From Acidobacteriota bacterium (GTDB lineage: Bacteria > Acidobacteriota > Thermoanaerobaculia > UBA5066), in NCBI GenBank assembly GCA_016716715.1, contig JADJVE010000001.1, positions 124,001 to 188,000 of the forward strand: a stretch of DNA of 64,000 nt, given 5' to 3'. Both the position numbers and the translations under genes were made by a program. How positions within the stretch are numbered: position 1 is the stretch's first letter; the number at the start of each line of letters is the position of its first letter. Shown one piece after another: positions 1 to 10,621 of this stretch. A model generated the notes under the pieces. That model was not told the DNA's origin and did no database searches. It worked only from the letters and a program-made list of their open reading frames with translations.

Positions 1-1569
1 GGTGCGGCGCGGGTTCCCGAAGCGCTCCTTCACCGCGAGAAGCTCGGCGCGGATGATCGCGGCGACGCGGGCGGGCGTCGCGAGGATGTCCTTCAGGTCG
101 GCGACGAGGGAGAGGACTTCGCGGTATTCGGCGAGGATCTTCTCGCGCTCGAGGCCCGTGAGGCGCTGCAGGCGCATTTCGAGGATCGCCTGCGCCTGGA
201 CCGCGTCGAGGCGCAGGAGGCCGTCCTCGGTGCGCGCGGACGCGGAGATCTCGAGCGACTCGACGCCGAGGAACTTCTCGAGCGCGGCCTTCTCGACGAC
301 CACCTCCGCGCACAGCCGTTCCTTCGCCTCCGCGGCGTCCTTGCTCCCCCGGATGATCGCGATGACGCGGTCGAGGTTCGCGAGCGCGACGGCGAGGCCG
401 AGCAGGAGGTGCGCGCGCTCCTCGGCCTTCCGGAGGTCGAACTGCGTGCGGCGCACGACGACCGCGCGGCGGTGGTCGAGGAAGTGGCGGAAGAGGTCCT
501 TCAGCGGGAGGACGCGCGGCTGCCCGTCCACGATCGCGAGGAAGATGATTCCGAACGAAGACTGCAGCGGCGTGAGCGCGAGGATCTGGTTCAGGACGAC
601 CTGCGCGACGGCGTCGCGCTTGACGTCGACGACGACCCGCATTCCCTCGCGGTCGGACTCGTCGCGGATCGCGGAGATGCCCTCGAGGCGCTTCTCGTTC
701 ACGAGATGCGCGATGAGCTCGATGAGCCGCGCCTTGTTGACCTGGTAGGGGATTTCCGTGATGACGATCGACTCGCGGTCGCCCTTCTTGTTCTTCTCGA
801 TCCCCGCCTTGCCGCGCACCTGCAGGATGCCGCGCCCGGTCCGGTACGCGTCCACGATTCCCTGGCGGCCGAGGATGATCCCGCCCGTCGGGAAGTCGGG
901 GCCCGGCAGGGCTTTCAGGAGCCCGGCCAGGTCGGTCTTCGAATCGTCGAGGAGGAGGACCGCCGCGTCGCACGCCTCGGCGAGGTTGTGCGGCGGGATC
1001 TTCGTCGCCATGCCGACCGCGATCCCCTCCGAGCCGTTCACGAGCAGGTTCGGGAACGCCGACGGCAGGACGACGGGCTCCTGGAGCGAGCCGTCGTACG
1101 TCAGCGTCCAGTCGACCGTCTCCTTGTCGATGTCGTCGCCGATGAGGTCGTCGGCGAGGCGCGCGAGGCGGATCTCCGTGTAGCGCATCGCGGCGGCCGC
1201 GTCGCCGTCCACGGAGCCGAAGTTGCCCTGGCCGTCCACGAGCGGCTCGCGCAGCGAGAACGGCTGGGCCATGCGGACGATCGTGTCGTAGATCGCCGAG
1301 TCGCCGTGCGGGTGGTACTTGCCCATGACGTCGCCGACGATGCGCGCTGACTTTTTGTACGGGCGGCCGGCGCGGTTGCTCTGCTCCCACATCCCGTACA
1401 GGACGCGGCGGTGCACGGGCTTCAATCCGTCGCGCACGTCGGGCAGGGCGCGCCCGACGATGACGGACATCGCGTAGTCGAGGTAGCTCCGCCGGATCTC
1501 CTCCTCGATGGAGACGGGGATCTTCTCCGTCGGGTCGATCACGGGGGGCTTTTCGGGTGTGTCGGCCAT
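1..1569 (-). CDS. gyrA: DNA gyrase subunit A, N-terminal part (cut by window edge)
   Basis: This is the breakage-reunion subunit of DNA gyrase, which with GyrB introduces negative supercoils. About 523 N-terminal residues are present; the C-terminal beta-pinwheel lies beyond the left edge. The ATG at 1569 follows the gyrB stop by one base, so the two are translationally coupled. Visible motifs are the N-terminal arm ending in SYLDYAMSVIVGRALPD, the quinolone-determining segment KYHPHGDSAIYDTI (Ser91 and Asp95, the wild-type sensitive residues of E. coli GyrA), and the catalytic tyrosine in MRYTE (Tyr130). It could only be confused with ParC. The position directly after gyrB in the dnaA-dnaN-recF cluster and the gyrase-like QRDR favour GyrA. 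Confidence 0.97.
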   Translation of the reverse strand, partial: MADTPEKPPVIDPTEKIPVSIEEEIRRSYLDYAMSVIVGRALPDVRDGLKPVHRRVLYGMWEQSNRAGRPYKKSARIVGDVMGKYHPHGDSAIYDTIVRMAQPFSLREPLVDGQGNFGSVDGDAAAAMRYTEIRLARLADDLIGDDIDKETVDWTLTYDGSLQEPVVLPSAFPNLLVNGSEGIAVGMATKIPPHNLAEACDAAVLLLDDSKTDLAGLLKALPGPDFPTGGIILGRQGIVDAYRTGRGILQVRGKAGIEKNKKGDRESIVITEIPYQVNKARLIELIAHLVNEKRLEGISAIRDESDREGMRVVVDVKRDAVAQVVLNQILALTPLQSSFGIIFLAIVDGQPRVLPLKDLFRHFLDHRRAVVVRRTQFDLRKAEERAHLLLGLAVALANLDRVIAIIRGSKDAAEAKERLCAEVVVEKAALEKFLGVESLEISASARTEDGLLRLDAVQAQAILEMRLQRLTGLEREKILAEYREVLSLVADLKDILATPARVAAIIRAELLAVKERFGNPRRT

Positions 1570-1570
1570 G

Positions 1571-4023
<2,453 letters not shown>

Positions 4024-4027
<4 letters not shown>

Positions 4028-5184
4028 CGGCCGCCTCCGCGGGCGACGCGCGACGCGGACCGGCCCGCGCCGAGGATTCCCTCGCGCGCGAGGCGGCCCG
4101 CCGCCATGCGGTAGAGGGCGCCCGCGGGTAGCGGGAGTCCGCGGACGGCCTCCGGGCGCGCGGACGAGAGAAAAATCTGCCCGTCCTCCGGAAGCGCCTC
4201 GGCGAAGGCGCCGAGGACGCGAGGGTCCCACTCGGAGTCGAAGTCGTCGAACGCGAGGACCGGCGGGTTGCCCGCCGCCTCGGCCATGAGCGTCATCTCG
4301 GCGAGCGTCCACGCGAGGAGGAAGGTCCGCGTCTCGCCGGAAGAGGCGCGCGACGCGACCGGAACGCCCTCGGCCTTCAGGAGAACGTCGTCGCGGTGCG
4401 GCCCCGCGAGGCAGCGCTGGGCCCGCCGCTCGTCGGCCTTCTTCTGCCGCATGAGCGCGGCCAGGGCCCGCGAGTGGTCCGCCGCGTCGCCCTCGGCCGG
4501 GAGGTCGCTCAGGAGTTCGAGCGCGACGCCGCGGAAGGGAGAGCCGAGAGCTTCGGCGGCCCGGGCGATCTCCGTCTCGAGGCGCGCGCGCGTCGCGCGG
4601 CGGGAGACGGCGATCCGGGCGCCGGTCTCGGAGAGCGTCGATTCGTACACGGCCATCTCGTCGGCGTCGTAACGCGGCGAGAGCGCGAGAAGCCGCGTCT
4701 TGGACGCGCGCGCCTTCTCGTACTGCGCGAGGAAGCGCGCGTGCTCGGGGTCGACGGCGAGCGCGGCCCGGTCGAGGGCGCGCCGGCGGTCGGCCGCCGG
4801 CCCCGAGAGGCGCGCGAGGTCGCGCGCCGTCAGGAACACCGCGGGAAGCGTGCGGGCGGCCGTGAGGCGCGTGACGCGCTTGCCGTCCCGGTAGTGCTCG
4901 CGAACGCCGGCCGAAAGAACGAGGCCGAGGGTCGCGTCGGTGCGTGGGTCTCCCGCCTCGCGCACGCGCGCGGACACGACCGTGCGCGGAGCCAGGTGCT
5001 CACGCACCTCCGCGAGGTCGCGGGTGCGGAACGACGCCCGTCCGGAGACCAGCGCGAGCGCCTCGAGGAGGTTCGTCTTGCCCTGCCCGTTGTCTCCCAC
5101 CACGAGGTTGAGCCTCGGGTGGAACTCGAGCCGGGTGCTGGCGAGGTTCCGGAACGCGTCCGACGTGAGGGACAGAATCTCCAC
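4024..5184 (-). CDS. recF: DNA replication/repair protein RecF
   Basis: SMC-like ATPase that loads RecA at gaps with RecO and RecR, 386 aa. Walker A is GDNGQGKTN (residues 30-38), the ABC-type signature is SSGETRTFLLAW, and Walker B is VLAFDDFDSEWD near the C terminus. The GTG at 5184 is chosen because AAAGG lies 6 nt upstream, directly after the dnaN stop at 5193, and because the product then starts with the usual V/M-x-I-x-x-L of RecF. No ATG is available nearby. The longer frame reaching 5268 would run into dnaN. The 3' end overlaps gyrB by 4 nt. Confidence 0.95.
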
Positions 5185-5192
5185 TAGGCCTT

Positions 5193-6317
5193 TTACATCC
5201 GCATCGGCATGACGACGTAGAGGTAGCTCCGGATGCCGCCGAGTGGCTCCCCGGGCCGGCCCTGGCACTGGGCCTGCTCGTCCTTGACGAACAAGTGGAC
5301 GTCCTTGGTCTCGGCCGCCTCGAGGAACTGCTCGAGGTAGCGCGCGTTGAGGCGCAGCGTCACGGGGGTCGAGTCGTAGGCCGCGGGGATCTCCTGCGAG
5401 CCGTCGCCGACCTCCTGGCTCTCGGACGAAACGACGAGCGATCCCTTGTCGAACGCGAGGCTCACGGCCTTCGTCCGGTCGCCCGAGAGGAGCGCGATGC
5501 GCCTCACCGCGCCGAGGAGCTCTTCCCGCGGGACGACGGCTTTCTTGTCGTTTTCCTTGCTGATGACCTTCTCGTAGTCGGGAAAGCGGCGCTCGTCGAG
5601 CTTCGAGAACAGCTTCCGGTTCCCGACGACGAACCCGATGTGGTTCGTGCCGCGCACGATCGTCACGGCCGCGTCATCCGCCGCGTCGAGCTTTCCGAGC
5701 TCGTCGAGGATCTTCTTCGAAACGAGCACGGGCTCGAACCCCGAATCGGCCTTCGACCCTTCCACCTCGACCAGGGCGAGCCGGTGCCCGTCGGTGGCGA
5801 CCATCTCGACGACGCCGTTCTTCGCCTTCAGGAGAGCCCCCTGCAGCTGCAGGCGCATCTCCTCGGTCGAAACCGCGAAGCGGACCTTGTCGACCATGCG
5901 GCGCAGCGCGCCGAACGGCAACGTGAGCGACGGACCCCCGGAGGGCTCCGGCCGCGTGGGGTAGTCCCCGGCCGGCAGGCCATTGAGCCGGATCCGCAGC
6001 TTTGGTTCCTTGCACTCGACGGACACGTGGTTGTTCTCGAGCACCTTGAGCTTGAGCTCGGCGTTCGGCGGCAACTCGCGCACGACGTCGTAAAGCCGGC
6101 GTGCCGGCGCCGTCACGGCCCCGGCACTCTTCTGTGCCGTCGTCGGGATCTCGGACACGAGGGTCGTGTCCAGATCTGTCGCCGTCAGGGCGAGGACGCC
6201 ATTTCGCGCTTCGAGAAGCACGTTCGTGAGAATCTGATGCGTGGTTCTCTTCTCCACGACGCCCTGAATCAGGCTGAGTTCGCGGGCAAGAACCGAGGCC
6301 GGAATTGTCAGCTCCAC
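5193..6317 (-). CDS. dnaN: DNA polymerase III beta subunit (sliding clamp)
   Basis: Ring-shaped processivity clamp of the replicative polymerase, 374 aa, the normal family length with three repeated clamp domains. The start is GTG (6317), with a strong AAGGAG Shine-Dalgarno 5 nt upstream. Family features seen are the N-terminal ELTIPASVLARELSLIQGVVEKR, the ATDLDT motif, MVATDGHRLALVEV in domain 2 and the C-terminal end VVMPMRM, which is the conserved hydrophobic clamp tail. It is separated from dnaA by the 245-bp candidate origin and followed at 8 bp by recF. Confidence 0.98.
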   Translation of the reverse strand: MELTIPASVLARELSLIQGVVEKRTTHQILTNVLLEARNGVLALTATDLDTTLVSEIPTTAQKSAGAVTAPARRLYDVVRELPPNAELKLKVLENNHVSVECKEPKLRIRLNGLPAGDYPTRPEPSGGPSLTLPFGALRRMVDKVRFAVSTEEMRLQLQGALLKAKNGVVEMVATDGHRLALVEVEGSKADSGFEPVLVSKKILDELGKLDAADDAAVTIVRGTNHIGFVVGNRKLFSKLDERRFPDYEKVISKENDKKAVVPREELLGAVRRIALLSGDRTKAVSLAFDKGSLVVSSESQEVGDGSQEIPAAYDSTPVTLRLNARYLEQFLEAAETKDVHLFVKDEQAQCQGRPGEPLGGIRSYLYVVMPMRM

Positions 6318-6562
6318 GACGACTCCTTAAGGAATCTGAATCGTACCATTCAGAACCCCCCAAAAGAAGTAGAAGTCGTAGGGAGTGTCAAAAAGTGGAG
6401 AAGTATGTAACTCGTTCAAATTGAGAGGGTTGAAGAGCACAACACCCTGTGCATCGCCGGCCACCGGATTGTGTATTCACGAGACATGGAAAACGGGTGT
6501 GCCGGGTTATCCAAGCGGGCGCCAAGCGGGGAGGAAAACGGGTGGAAAAAAGCGTGGAAAAG
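6318..6562. other. Candidate replication origin (oriC) between dnaN and dnaA
   Basis: This is the longest non-coding stretch of the window and visibly AT-richer than its surroundings, notably about 6365-6425. DnaA-box-like 9-mers cluster at its dnaA-proximal end: TTATCCAAG at 6507-6515, and on the minus strand TTTTCCACC (complement of 6541-6549) and TTTTCCACG (complement of 6553-6561), each two mismatches from TTATCCACA. The AT-rich middle could be the unwinding element. It also carries the dnaN leader. Location beside dnaA and between the two diverging origin gene clusters supports oriC. The alternative site is the shorter dnaA-rpmH gap. Not proven from sequence alone. Confidence 0.6.
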
Positions 6563-7876
6563 TCAGCGATACTGCGCCAGGAAGCCCGCCACGAGACGGT
6601 CGAAGTCGGAATCCTCCTCGCGCAGCGCCGCGATCTTGCGCACCGCGTGAAGAGCCGTCGTGTGGTGCTTGTCGGAGAAGAGCCGGCCGATCTCCGGGAG
6701 CGAGAGGTGAGTGGCTTCCTTCAGAACGTACATCGCGACCTGGCGCGGGAAGACGATCGGCCCGCGCTTGGACCGCGCGCGCATCTCGTTCGGCTTCAGG
6801 CCGTAATGCGCCGCGATGCCCTTGACGATCTCGGCGGGAGAGGCGGCGGACTCCTCGGCGCGGAAGACGTCCTTCAGCGACTCGCGCGCGAGGTCGAGAG
6901 AGACGGGCTCGCCCTTGAGCGACGCGTACGCGACGACGCGGTTGAAGTAGCCCTCCAACTCGCGGATCGAGGACTTGATCTTCGACGCGAGGAAGAACGA
7001 GACGTCGTCCTCCAGCGCGACCTCGTGCGCGTCGGCCTTCTGCCGGAGGATCGCGACCTTCGTCTCGAAGTCGGGCAGCTGGATGTCCACGATGAGCCCG
7101 CCCTCGAAACGGCTCTTGAGGCGCTCCGCGAGCCCGGGAATCTCGCGCGGCGGCACGTCCGAGGAGAAGACGATCTGGTTGCCCTCGTCGTAGAGCGCGT
7201 TGAACGTGTGGAAGAGCTCGTTCTCGGAAGCCTCCTTGCCGACCACGAACTGCACGTCGTCGAGGAGGAGGAGGTCGGCGGCGCGGAAACGCTGGCGGAC
7301 CGCTTCCATCTTGTTGAACCTGAGGCCGAGGACGACCTCGTTCACGAAGTTCTCGGACGTCAGGTAGATGACCTTCTCGCCGGGGTGGCGCGAGAGGCGC
7401 CGGTGGCCGATGGCCTGCATGAGGTGCGTCTTGCCGAGGCCCGTGCCGCCGCAGACGAGGAGCGGGTTGTACTGGCGGGAAGTCTGGTCGGCAACGCGCA
7501 GCGCGGCCGCGTGCGCGAGACGGTTCGACGAGCCGGTCACGAAATTCTCGAACGTGTACGCGGGGTTCAGGCCGCCGGCCCGGCGCCGCGGCTCGGACGG
7601 GATCTTCTGCGGGTTGACCGAAGAGCGGAACTCCCCGTCGGCGCCGAACCGGATCTCGCGGGTTCCGACGCCCGCGAGGCGGGCCGCCTCGGCGATCTGG
7701 TGGGCGTAGGCCTCCGGGATGTAGTCGACGAAGAGGGGCGTTCGAACCTGGACGAAGATCGCCTCCGCGGTTTCCGACTTCTGGCGCGAATCGCGGAACC
7801 AGGAGTCGAACTCCCGCTCGTCGACGCGGGTCTTCAGGTGCTCGAGTATCTTGGCCCAGGAGTTGGCTTTTTCCAC
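6563..7876 (-). CDS. dnaA: Chromosomal replication initiator DnaA
   Basis: AAA+ initiator that binds DnaA boxes at oriC and melts the duplex, 437 aa. Domain I begins with the conserved pattern WAKILEHLKTRVDEREFDSWF. The AAA+ domain has Walker A GGTGLGKTH and Walker B LLLLDDVQF. The C-terminal DNA-binding helix-turn-helix has the signature DKHHTTALHAVRKI. I place the start at GTG 7876 because domain I then begins at the usual position; a TTG at 7897 would add 7 residues. A DnaA-box-like 9-mer overlaps this start codon, suggesting autoregulation. It diverges from rpmH and is followed downstream by the candidate oriC and dnaN. Confidence 0.97.
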   Translation of the reverse strand: MEKANSWAKILEHLKTRVDEREFDSWFRDSRQKSETAEAIFVQVRTPLFVDYIPEAYAHQIAEAARLAGVGTREIRFGADGEFRSSVNPQKIPSEPRRRAGGLNPAYTFENFVTGSSNRLAHAAALRVADQTSRQYNPLLVCGGTGLGKTHLMQAIGHRRLSRHPGEKVIYLTSENFVNEVVLGLRFNKMEAVRQRFRAADLLLLDDVQFVVGKEASENELFHTFNALYDEGNQIVFSSDVPPREIPGLAERLKSRFEGGLIVDIQLPDFETKVAILRQKADAHEVALEDDVSFFLASKIKSSIRELEGYFNRVVAYASLKGEPVSLDLARESLKDVFRAEESAASPAEIVKGIAAHYGLKPNEMRARSKRGPIVFPRQVAMYVLKEATHLSLPEIGRLFSDKHHTTALHAVRKIAALREEDSDFDRLVAGFLAQYR

Positions 7877-7877
7877 A
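7869..7877 (+). promoter_or_regulatory. DnaA-box-like 9-mer over the dnaA start codon
   Basis: TTTTCCACA, one mismatch from the consensus DnaA box TTATCCACA, lies exactly across the GTG start of dnaA. DnaA binding here could repress dnaA transcription or translation initiation, as in autoregulated dnaA genes elsewhere. A single site is weak evidence. Confidence 0.4.
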
Positions 7878-7961
7878 GGATGTCCACCGCTGTGCAAATC
7901 GATCTTGCGACGGGGGGCGAGAGCCTACCACCCGTCCAGCGGGGGTCCAAGACCCTTCGGG

Positions 7962-7990
7962 TTGACAGGCGGGGCCGGGACCCGGAGAAT
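7962..7990 (+). promoter_or_regulatory. Sigma70-type promoter of rpmH
   Basis: TTGACA (7962-7967), a 17-bp spacer, then GAGAAT (7985-7990, four of six matches to TATAAT), 29 bp before the rpmH ATG. This is the best -35 seen in the window. It would drive rpmH and probably the rnpA-yidD-yidC genes that follow. Confidence 0.6.
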
Positions 7991-8019
7991 CCCCCTCCCC
8001 GCGGGAGGGTCCGCCAACC

Positions 8020-8163
8020 ATGGCCAAAACGAAGAGAACGTTCCAGCCCAACAACCGCCACCGGAAGAGGACGCACGGCTTCCTCATCCGGATGAGAACC
8101 AAGACCGGCCGCGCCGTCCTCGCCCGCCGCCGGGCCAAGGGCCGCAAGACCCTCTCCGCCTGA
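8020..8163 (+). CDS. rpmH: 50S ribosomal protein L34
   Basis: Small basic protein of the large ribosomal subunit, 47 aa: starts MAKTKRTFQPNNRHRKRTHG and ends GRKTLSA, the full L34 pattern. GGGAGGG lies about 10 nt before the ATG. First gene of the plus-strand origin cluster, divergent from dnaA, with a consensus-like promoter upstream. Confidence 0.97.
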   Translation: MAKTKRTFQPNNRHRKRTHGFLIRMRTKTGRAVLARRRAKGRKTLSA

Positions 8164-8171
8164 GCGGAGGA

Positions 8172-8196
8172 GGGGCCCGGGCCGCCACCGGGCCCC
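8172..8196 (+). terminator. GC-rich hairpin after rpmH
   Basis: Perfect 9-bp stem GGGGCCCGG (8172-8180) / CCGGGCCCC (8188-8196) with a 7-nt loop, 8 nt after the rpmH stop. No T run follows, so it is more likely an attenuator, RNA-processing or 3'-protecting element than a full intrinsic terminator. It would let rpmH be expressed far above rnpA. Confidence 0.5.
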
Positions 8197-8277
8197 CCCG
8201 GCCAAAGAGCCGGTTCATGAGTCCACGCGTACCGCCCGAACCGCGCCCCGCGCGCGCGGAGGCGTTCCCGCGCCGCC

Positions 8278-8619
8278 TTGCGGATCGCCGCGCGCCGGGA
8301 CTTCACCGCGACCTACGACGCCGGCCGCCGCCACCACGGCCGCCTCGTCGTCGTGTTCGCGCGGCCGAAGGACGGCGCGGGCCGGCTCGGAATCACGGCC
8401 ACGCGCAAGGTCGGAAACGCCGTCCTGCGCAACCGCGCCCGGCGCCGGGTGCGCGAGATCTACCGCCGCTGGCACGCCGCCGCTCCCCTGGCCGCGTCCC
8501 TCGAGGTCGTCGTGAACGTCATGTCGCGTGCCGCGACCGCCCCGTTTCCGGCGCTCGACGCCGAGCTGCGCGCCCTGCTCGACCGCGCCGCCCTCGCCGC
8601 GTGGCCGGAGCGCGCGTGA
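8278..8619 (+). CDS. rnpA: Ribonuclease P protein component (start region probably frameshifted)
   Basis: Protein subunit of RNase P, which removes 5' leaders from pre-tRNAs. The frame encodes 113 aa with the family hallmarks ARRDFTATYDAGRR, LGITATRKVGNAVLRNRARRRVREIYRR (the RNR motif) and a V-V-V-N strand. The only in-frame start is TTG 8278; the frame is closed upstream by a stop at 8218. The usual RnpA N-terminus (F-P-R-x-L-R) is encoded directly upstream but in another frame, opened by ATG 8217: FPRRL ends at 8279. One extra T in CCTTG (8276-8280) would explain this. So the true gene may start at 8217 and be frameshifted here. The 3' end overlaps yidD by 4 nt. Confidence 0.85.
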   Translation: MRIAARRDFTATYDAGRRHHGRLVVVFARPKDGAGRLGITATRKVGNAVLRNRARRRVREIYRRWHAAAPLAASLEVVVNVMSRAATAPFPALDAELRALLDRAALAAWPERA

Positions 8620-8864
8620 GCGCCGTGGCCGCCTTCCCCGCCGAGCCGACCCCCGGGGCCCGCGCGGCCGCGGCCGTCTTCGGCTTCTACAAGAAATTCG
8701 TCTCTCCGCTGCTGCCGCCCGCCTGCCGGTTCACGCCGACCTGCTCGGAATACGCGCGTGAAGCGGTCCTCCGCCACGGCCTACCCCGCGGCCTCGCGCT
8801 CGCCGCGAGGCGGCTGGCGAGCTGCCATCCGTTCCACGCGGGCGGCCACGACCCCGTACCCTGA
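8616..8864 (+). CDS. yidD: Membrane protein insertion efficiency factor YidD
   Basis: Small amphipathic protein that assists YidC-dependent membrane insertion, 82 aa. Start GTG 8616 overlaps the rnpA stop (GTGA). The family core is clear: FYKKFVSPLLPPACRFTPTCSEYA, followed by the RHGLPRGLALAARRLASCHPFHAGGHDPVP end with its conserved cysteine and HP-x(5)-DPVP. The order rnpA-yidD-yidC is the standard one. Confidence 0.96.
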   Translation: MSAVAAFPAEPTPGARAAAAVFGFYKKFVSPLLPPACRFTPTCSEYAREAVLRHGLPRGLALAARRLASCHPFHAGGHDPVP

Positions 8865-8886
8865 GAAGATCGTCCAAGGAGACCTC

Positions 8887-10605
8887 TTGGAGACCAAACG
8901 ACTCGTCCTCGCGTTCGCCCTTTCGGCCGCCGTCCTGATCGGCTGGTACGTGCTGTTCCCGCCGCCGGCCCCCGCGCCCACGAAACCGGCGGCGGCGGCG
9001 GCCGCCCCGAAAACGGCGGCGCCGGGTTCTCCCGCCGCGGCCTCCCCCGCCACCACCGCTGCTCCCGCGCCGGTTGCCGCCGCGCCGCCGCCGGCCGCCC
9101 CGGCGGTGCCCGTCGAGCCGATCGCCGCGGCCGCCGGGGAGACCGTCGAGGTCCACCAGCCGCTCTACACGGCGCGCCTCTCGAACGAGGGCGCCGTCCT
9201 CACCGCGTTCGTCCTCGCGCAGCACCGCGACGGCGCCGGCAAGCCGCTCAACCTGGTCCGCCTGGACGCGCCGTATCCCGGGCGCACGCTCGCGCTCGAC
9301 CCCGCGGACCCGTTCCTCGCCCGCGCGGCGAAGGCGCGCTTCGCCGTCGCGAAGGAAGAGAACGGGAGCGAGAAGACCGTGCGGTTCCGGTACCGCGAGG
9401 CGGACGGCAACGGGCTCACGGCGACGTACGTCTTCCGCGACTCGTACGTCATCGGCCTGAAGGTCGAGCGCGAGGGCCCCGCGGGCGCGGCGGGCCCGGT
9501 CGGCGTCGTCCTCGGCCCGAGCATCGGGAACCCGTCGGGCGAGGAGCTGCAGAGCCGTTACTCGACCCCCGGCGGGACGATCACGGTGGCGACGGGCGGC
9601 TCGGTCACGCGCCGGGCCAAGGACGGGCTCAAGGAGGCCGTGCCGGGACTCGCCGGCCTTGTGGCGGCGGGGCTCGAGGACAACTACTTCCTCACGGCGT
9701 TCCTGCCCGGCGCGCAGGGCGTCGTGGCGCTCCGCCCGGTCTCGCTGAGCGCGCCCGTCCCGGCGCAGACCGCGGCGCCGTCCGCGACGCCGGCGGCCGC
9801 GCCGGCGGCTGCGGCCGAGAGCGAGGTCGTCCTGTCCGGGACCGGCGCCCTTGCGACGGACGTTTTCCTCGGACCGAAGGCAATCGACATCCTCGAGAAG
9901 ACGCGGCCGGGCCTCGACCGCGTGATCGACTACGGCTGGTTCGCGGTCCTCGTGAAGCCGCTTCTGTGGGGGCTGCGCGCGATCCACAAGTACGTCGGAA
10001 ACTGGGGCGTCGCGATCCTCCTCATCACCGTCGTCATCAAGGTCCTTCTCTACCCGCTCACGCACAAGCAGCTCGTCTCGATGAAGAAGATGGGCGCGCT
10101 GCAGCCGAAGGTGGAGGCGATCCGGACGAAGTGGGGCTCGCGCCTCAAGCAGGATCCGCAGGCGCGCGTGAAGATGAACGAGGAGATGATGGGTCTCTAC
10201 AAGCAGGAGGGCGTGAACCCCGCGGGCGGCTGCCTGCCCCTCCTCCTGCAGATGCCGATTCTCATCGCGTTCTACAACCTGCTCGCGCACTCGATCGAGC
10301 TCCGGCACGCGCCGTTCATGCTCTGGATCACGGACCTCTCCGCGAAGGACCCGTACTACGTCACGCCGATCCTCATGACGGCGACGATGTGGATCCAGCA
10401 GCAAATGACGCCGACGACCGGCGACGCCACGATGAAGCGCGTCCAGAACATCATGCCGCTCGTCATGGGCTTCCTGTTCAAGGACGTGCCGTCCGGCCTC
10501 GTCCTCTACTGGCTCATGCAGAACATCCTGACGATCGCCCAGCAGATGATCCTCAACCGCTTCACGGACCTCGGGCATTCTTCAATGAAGCCGAAGGCGT
10601 CCTGA
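8887..10605 (+). CDS. yidC: Membrane protein insertase YidC
   Basis: Inserts and folds inner-membrane proteins, alone or with SecYEG; 572 aa, the Gram-negative-type long form. The TTG at 8887 is preceded by AAGGAG at 5 nt, so it is preferred over upstream starts. Layout: N-terminal anchor (LVLAFALSAAVLIGWYVLF, about residues 5-23), an Ala/Pro-rich linker, a periplasmic domain up to about residue 330, then the conserved insertase core from about 355 (VGNWGVAILLITVVIKVLLYPL, GCLPLLLQMPILIAFYNLL, LFKDVPSGLVLYWLMQNIL). It has only a short tail. The jag/khpB gene that often follows yidC is absent; mnmE starts 16 nt later. Confidence 0.96.
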   Translation: METKRLVLAFALSAAVLIGWYVLFPPPAPAPTKPAAAAAAPKTAAPGSPAAASPATTAAPAPVAAAPPPAAPAVPVEPIAAAAGETVEVHQPLYTARLSNEGAVLTAFVLAQHRDGAGKPLNLVRLDAPYPGRTLALDPADPFLARAAKARFAVAKEENGSEKTVRFRYREADGNGLTATYVFRDSYVIGLKVEREGPAGAAGPVGVVLGPSIGNPSGEELQSRYSTPGGTITVATGGSVTRRAKDGLKEAVPGLAGLVAAGLEDNYFLTAFLPGAQGVVALRPVSLSAPVPAQTAAPSATPAAAPAAAAESEVVLSGTGALATDVFLGPKAIDILEKTRPGLDRVIDYGWFAVLVKPLLWGLRAIHKYVGNWGVAILLITVVIKVLLYPLTHKQLVSMKKMGALQPKVEAIRTKWGSRLKQDPQARVKMNEEMMGLYKQEGVNPAGGCLPLLLQMPILIAFYNLLAHSIELRHAPFMLWITDLSAKDPYYVTPILMTATMWIQQQMTPTTGDATMKRVQNIMPLVMGFLFKDVPSGLVLYWLMQNILTIAQQMILNRFTDLGHSSMKPKAS

Positions 10606-10621
10606 GGACGGGCTGCCGAGG

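Noticed and set aside
1..1569. Plus-strand open frames at the left edge (2-748, 409-1350)
   Set aside because: They are antisense to gyrA, whose conserved motifs occupy the minus strand throughout.
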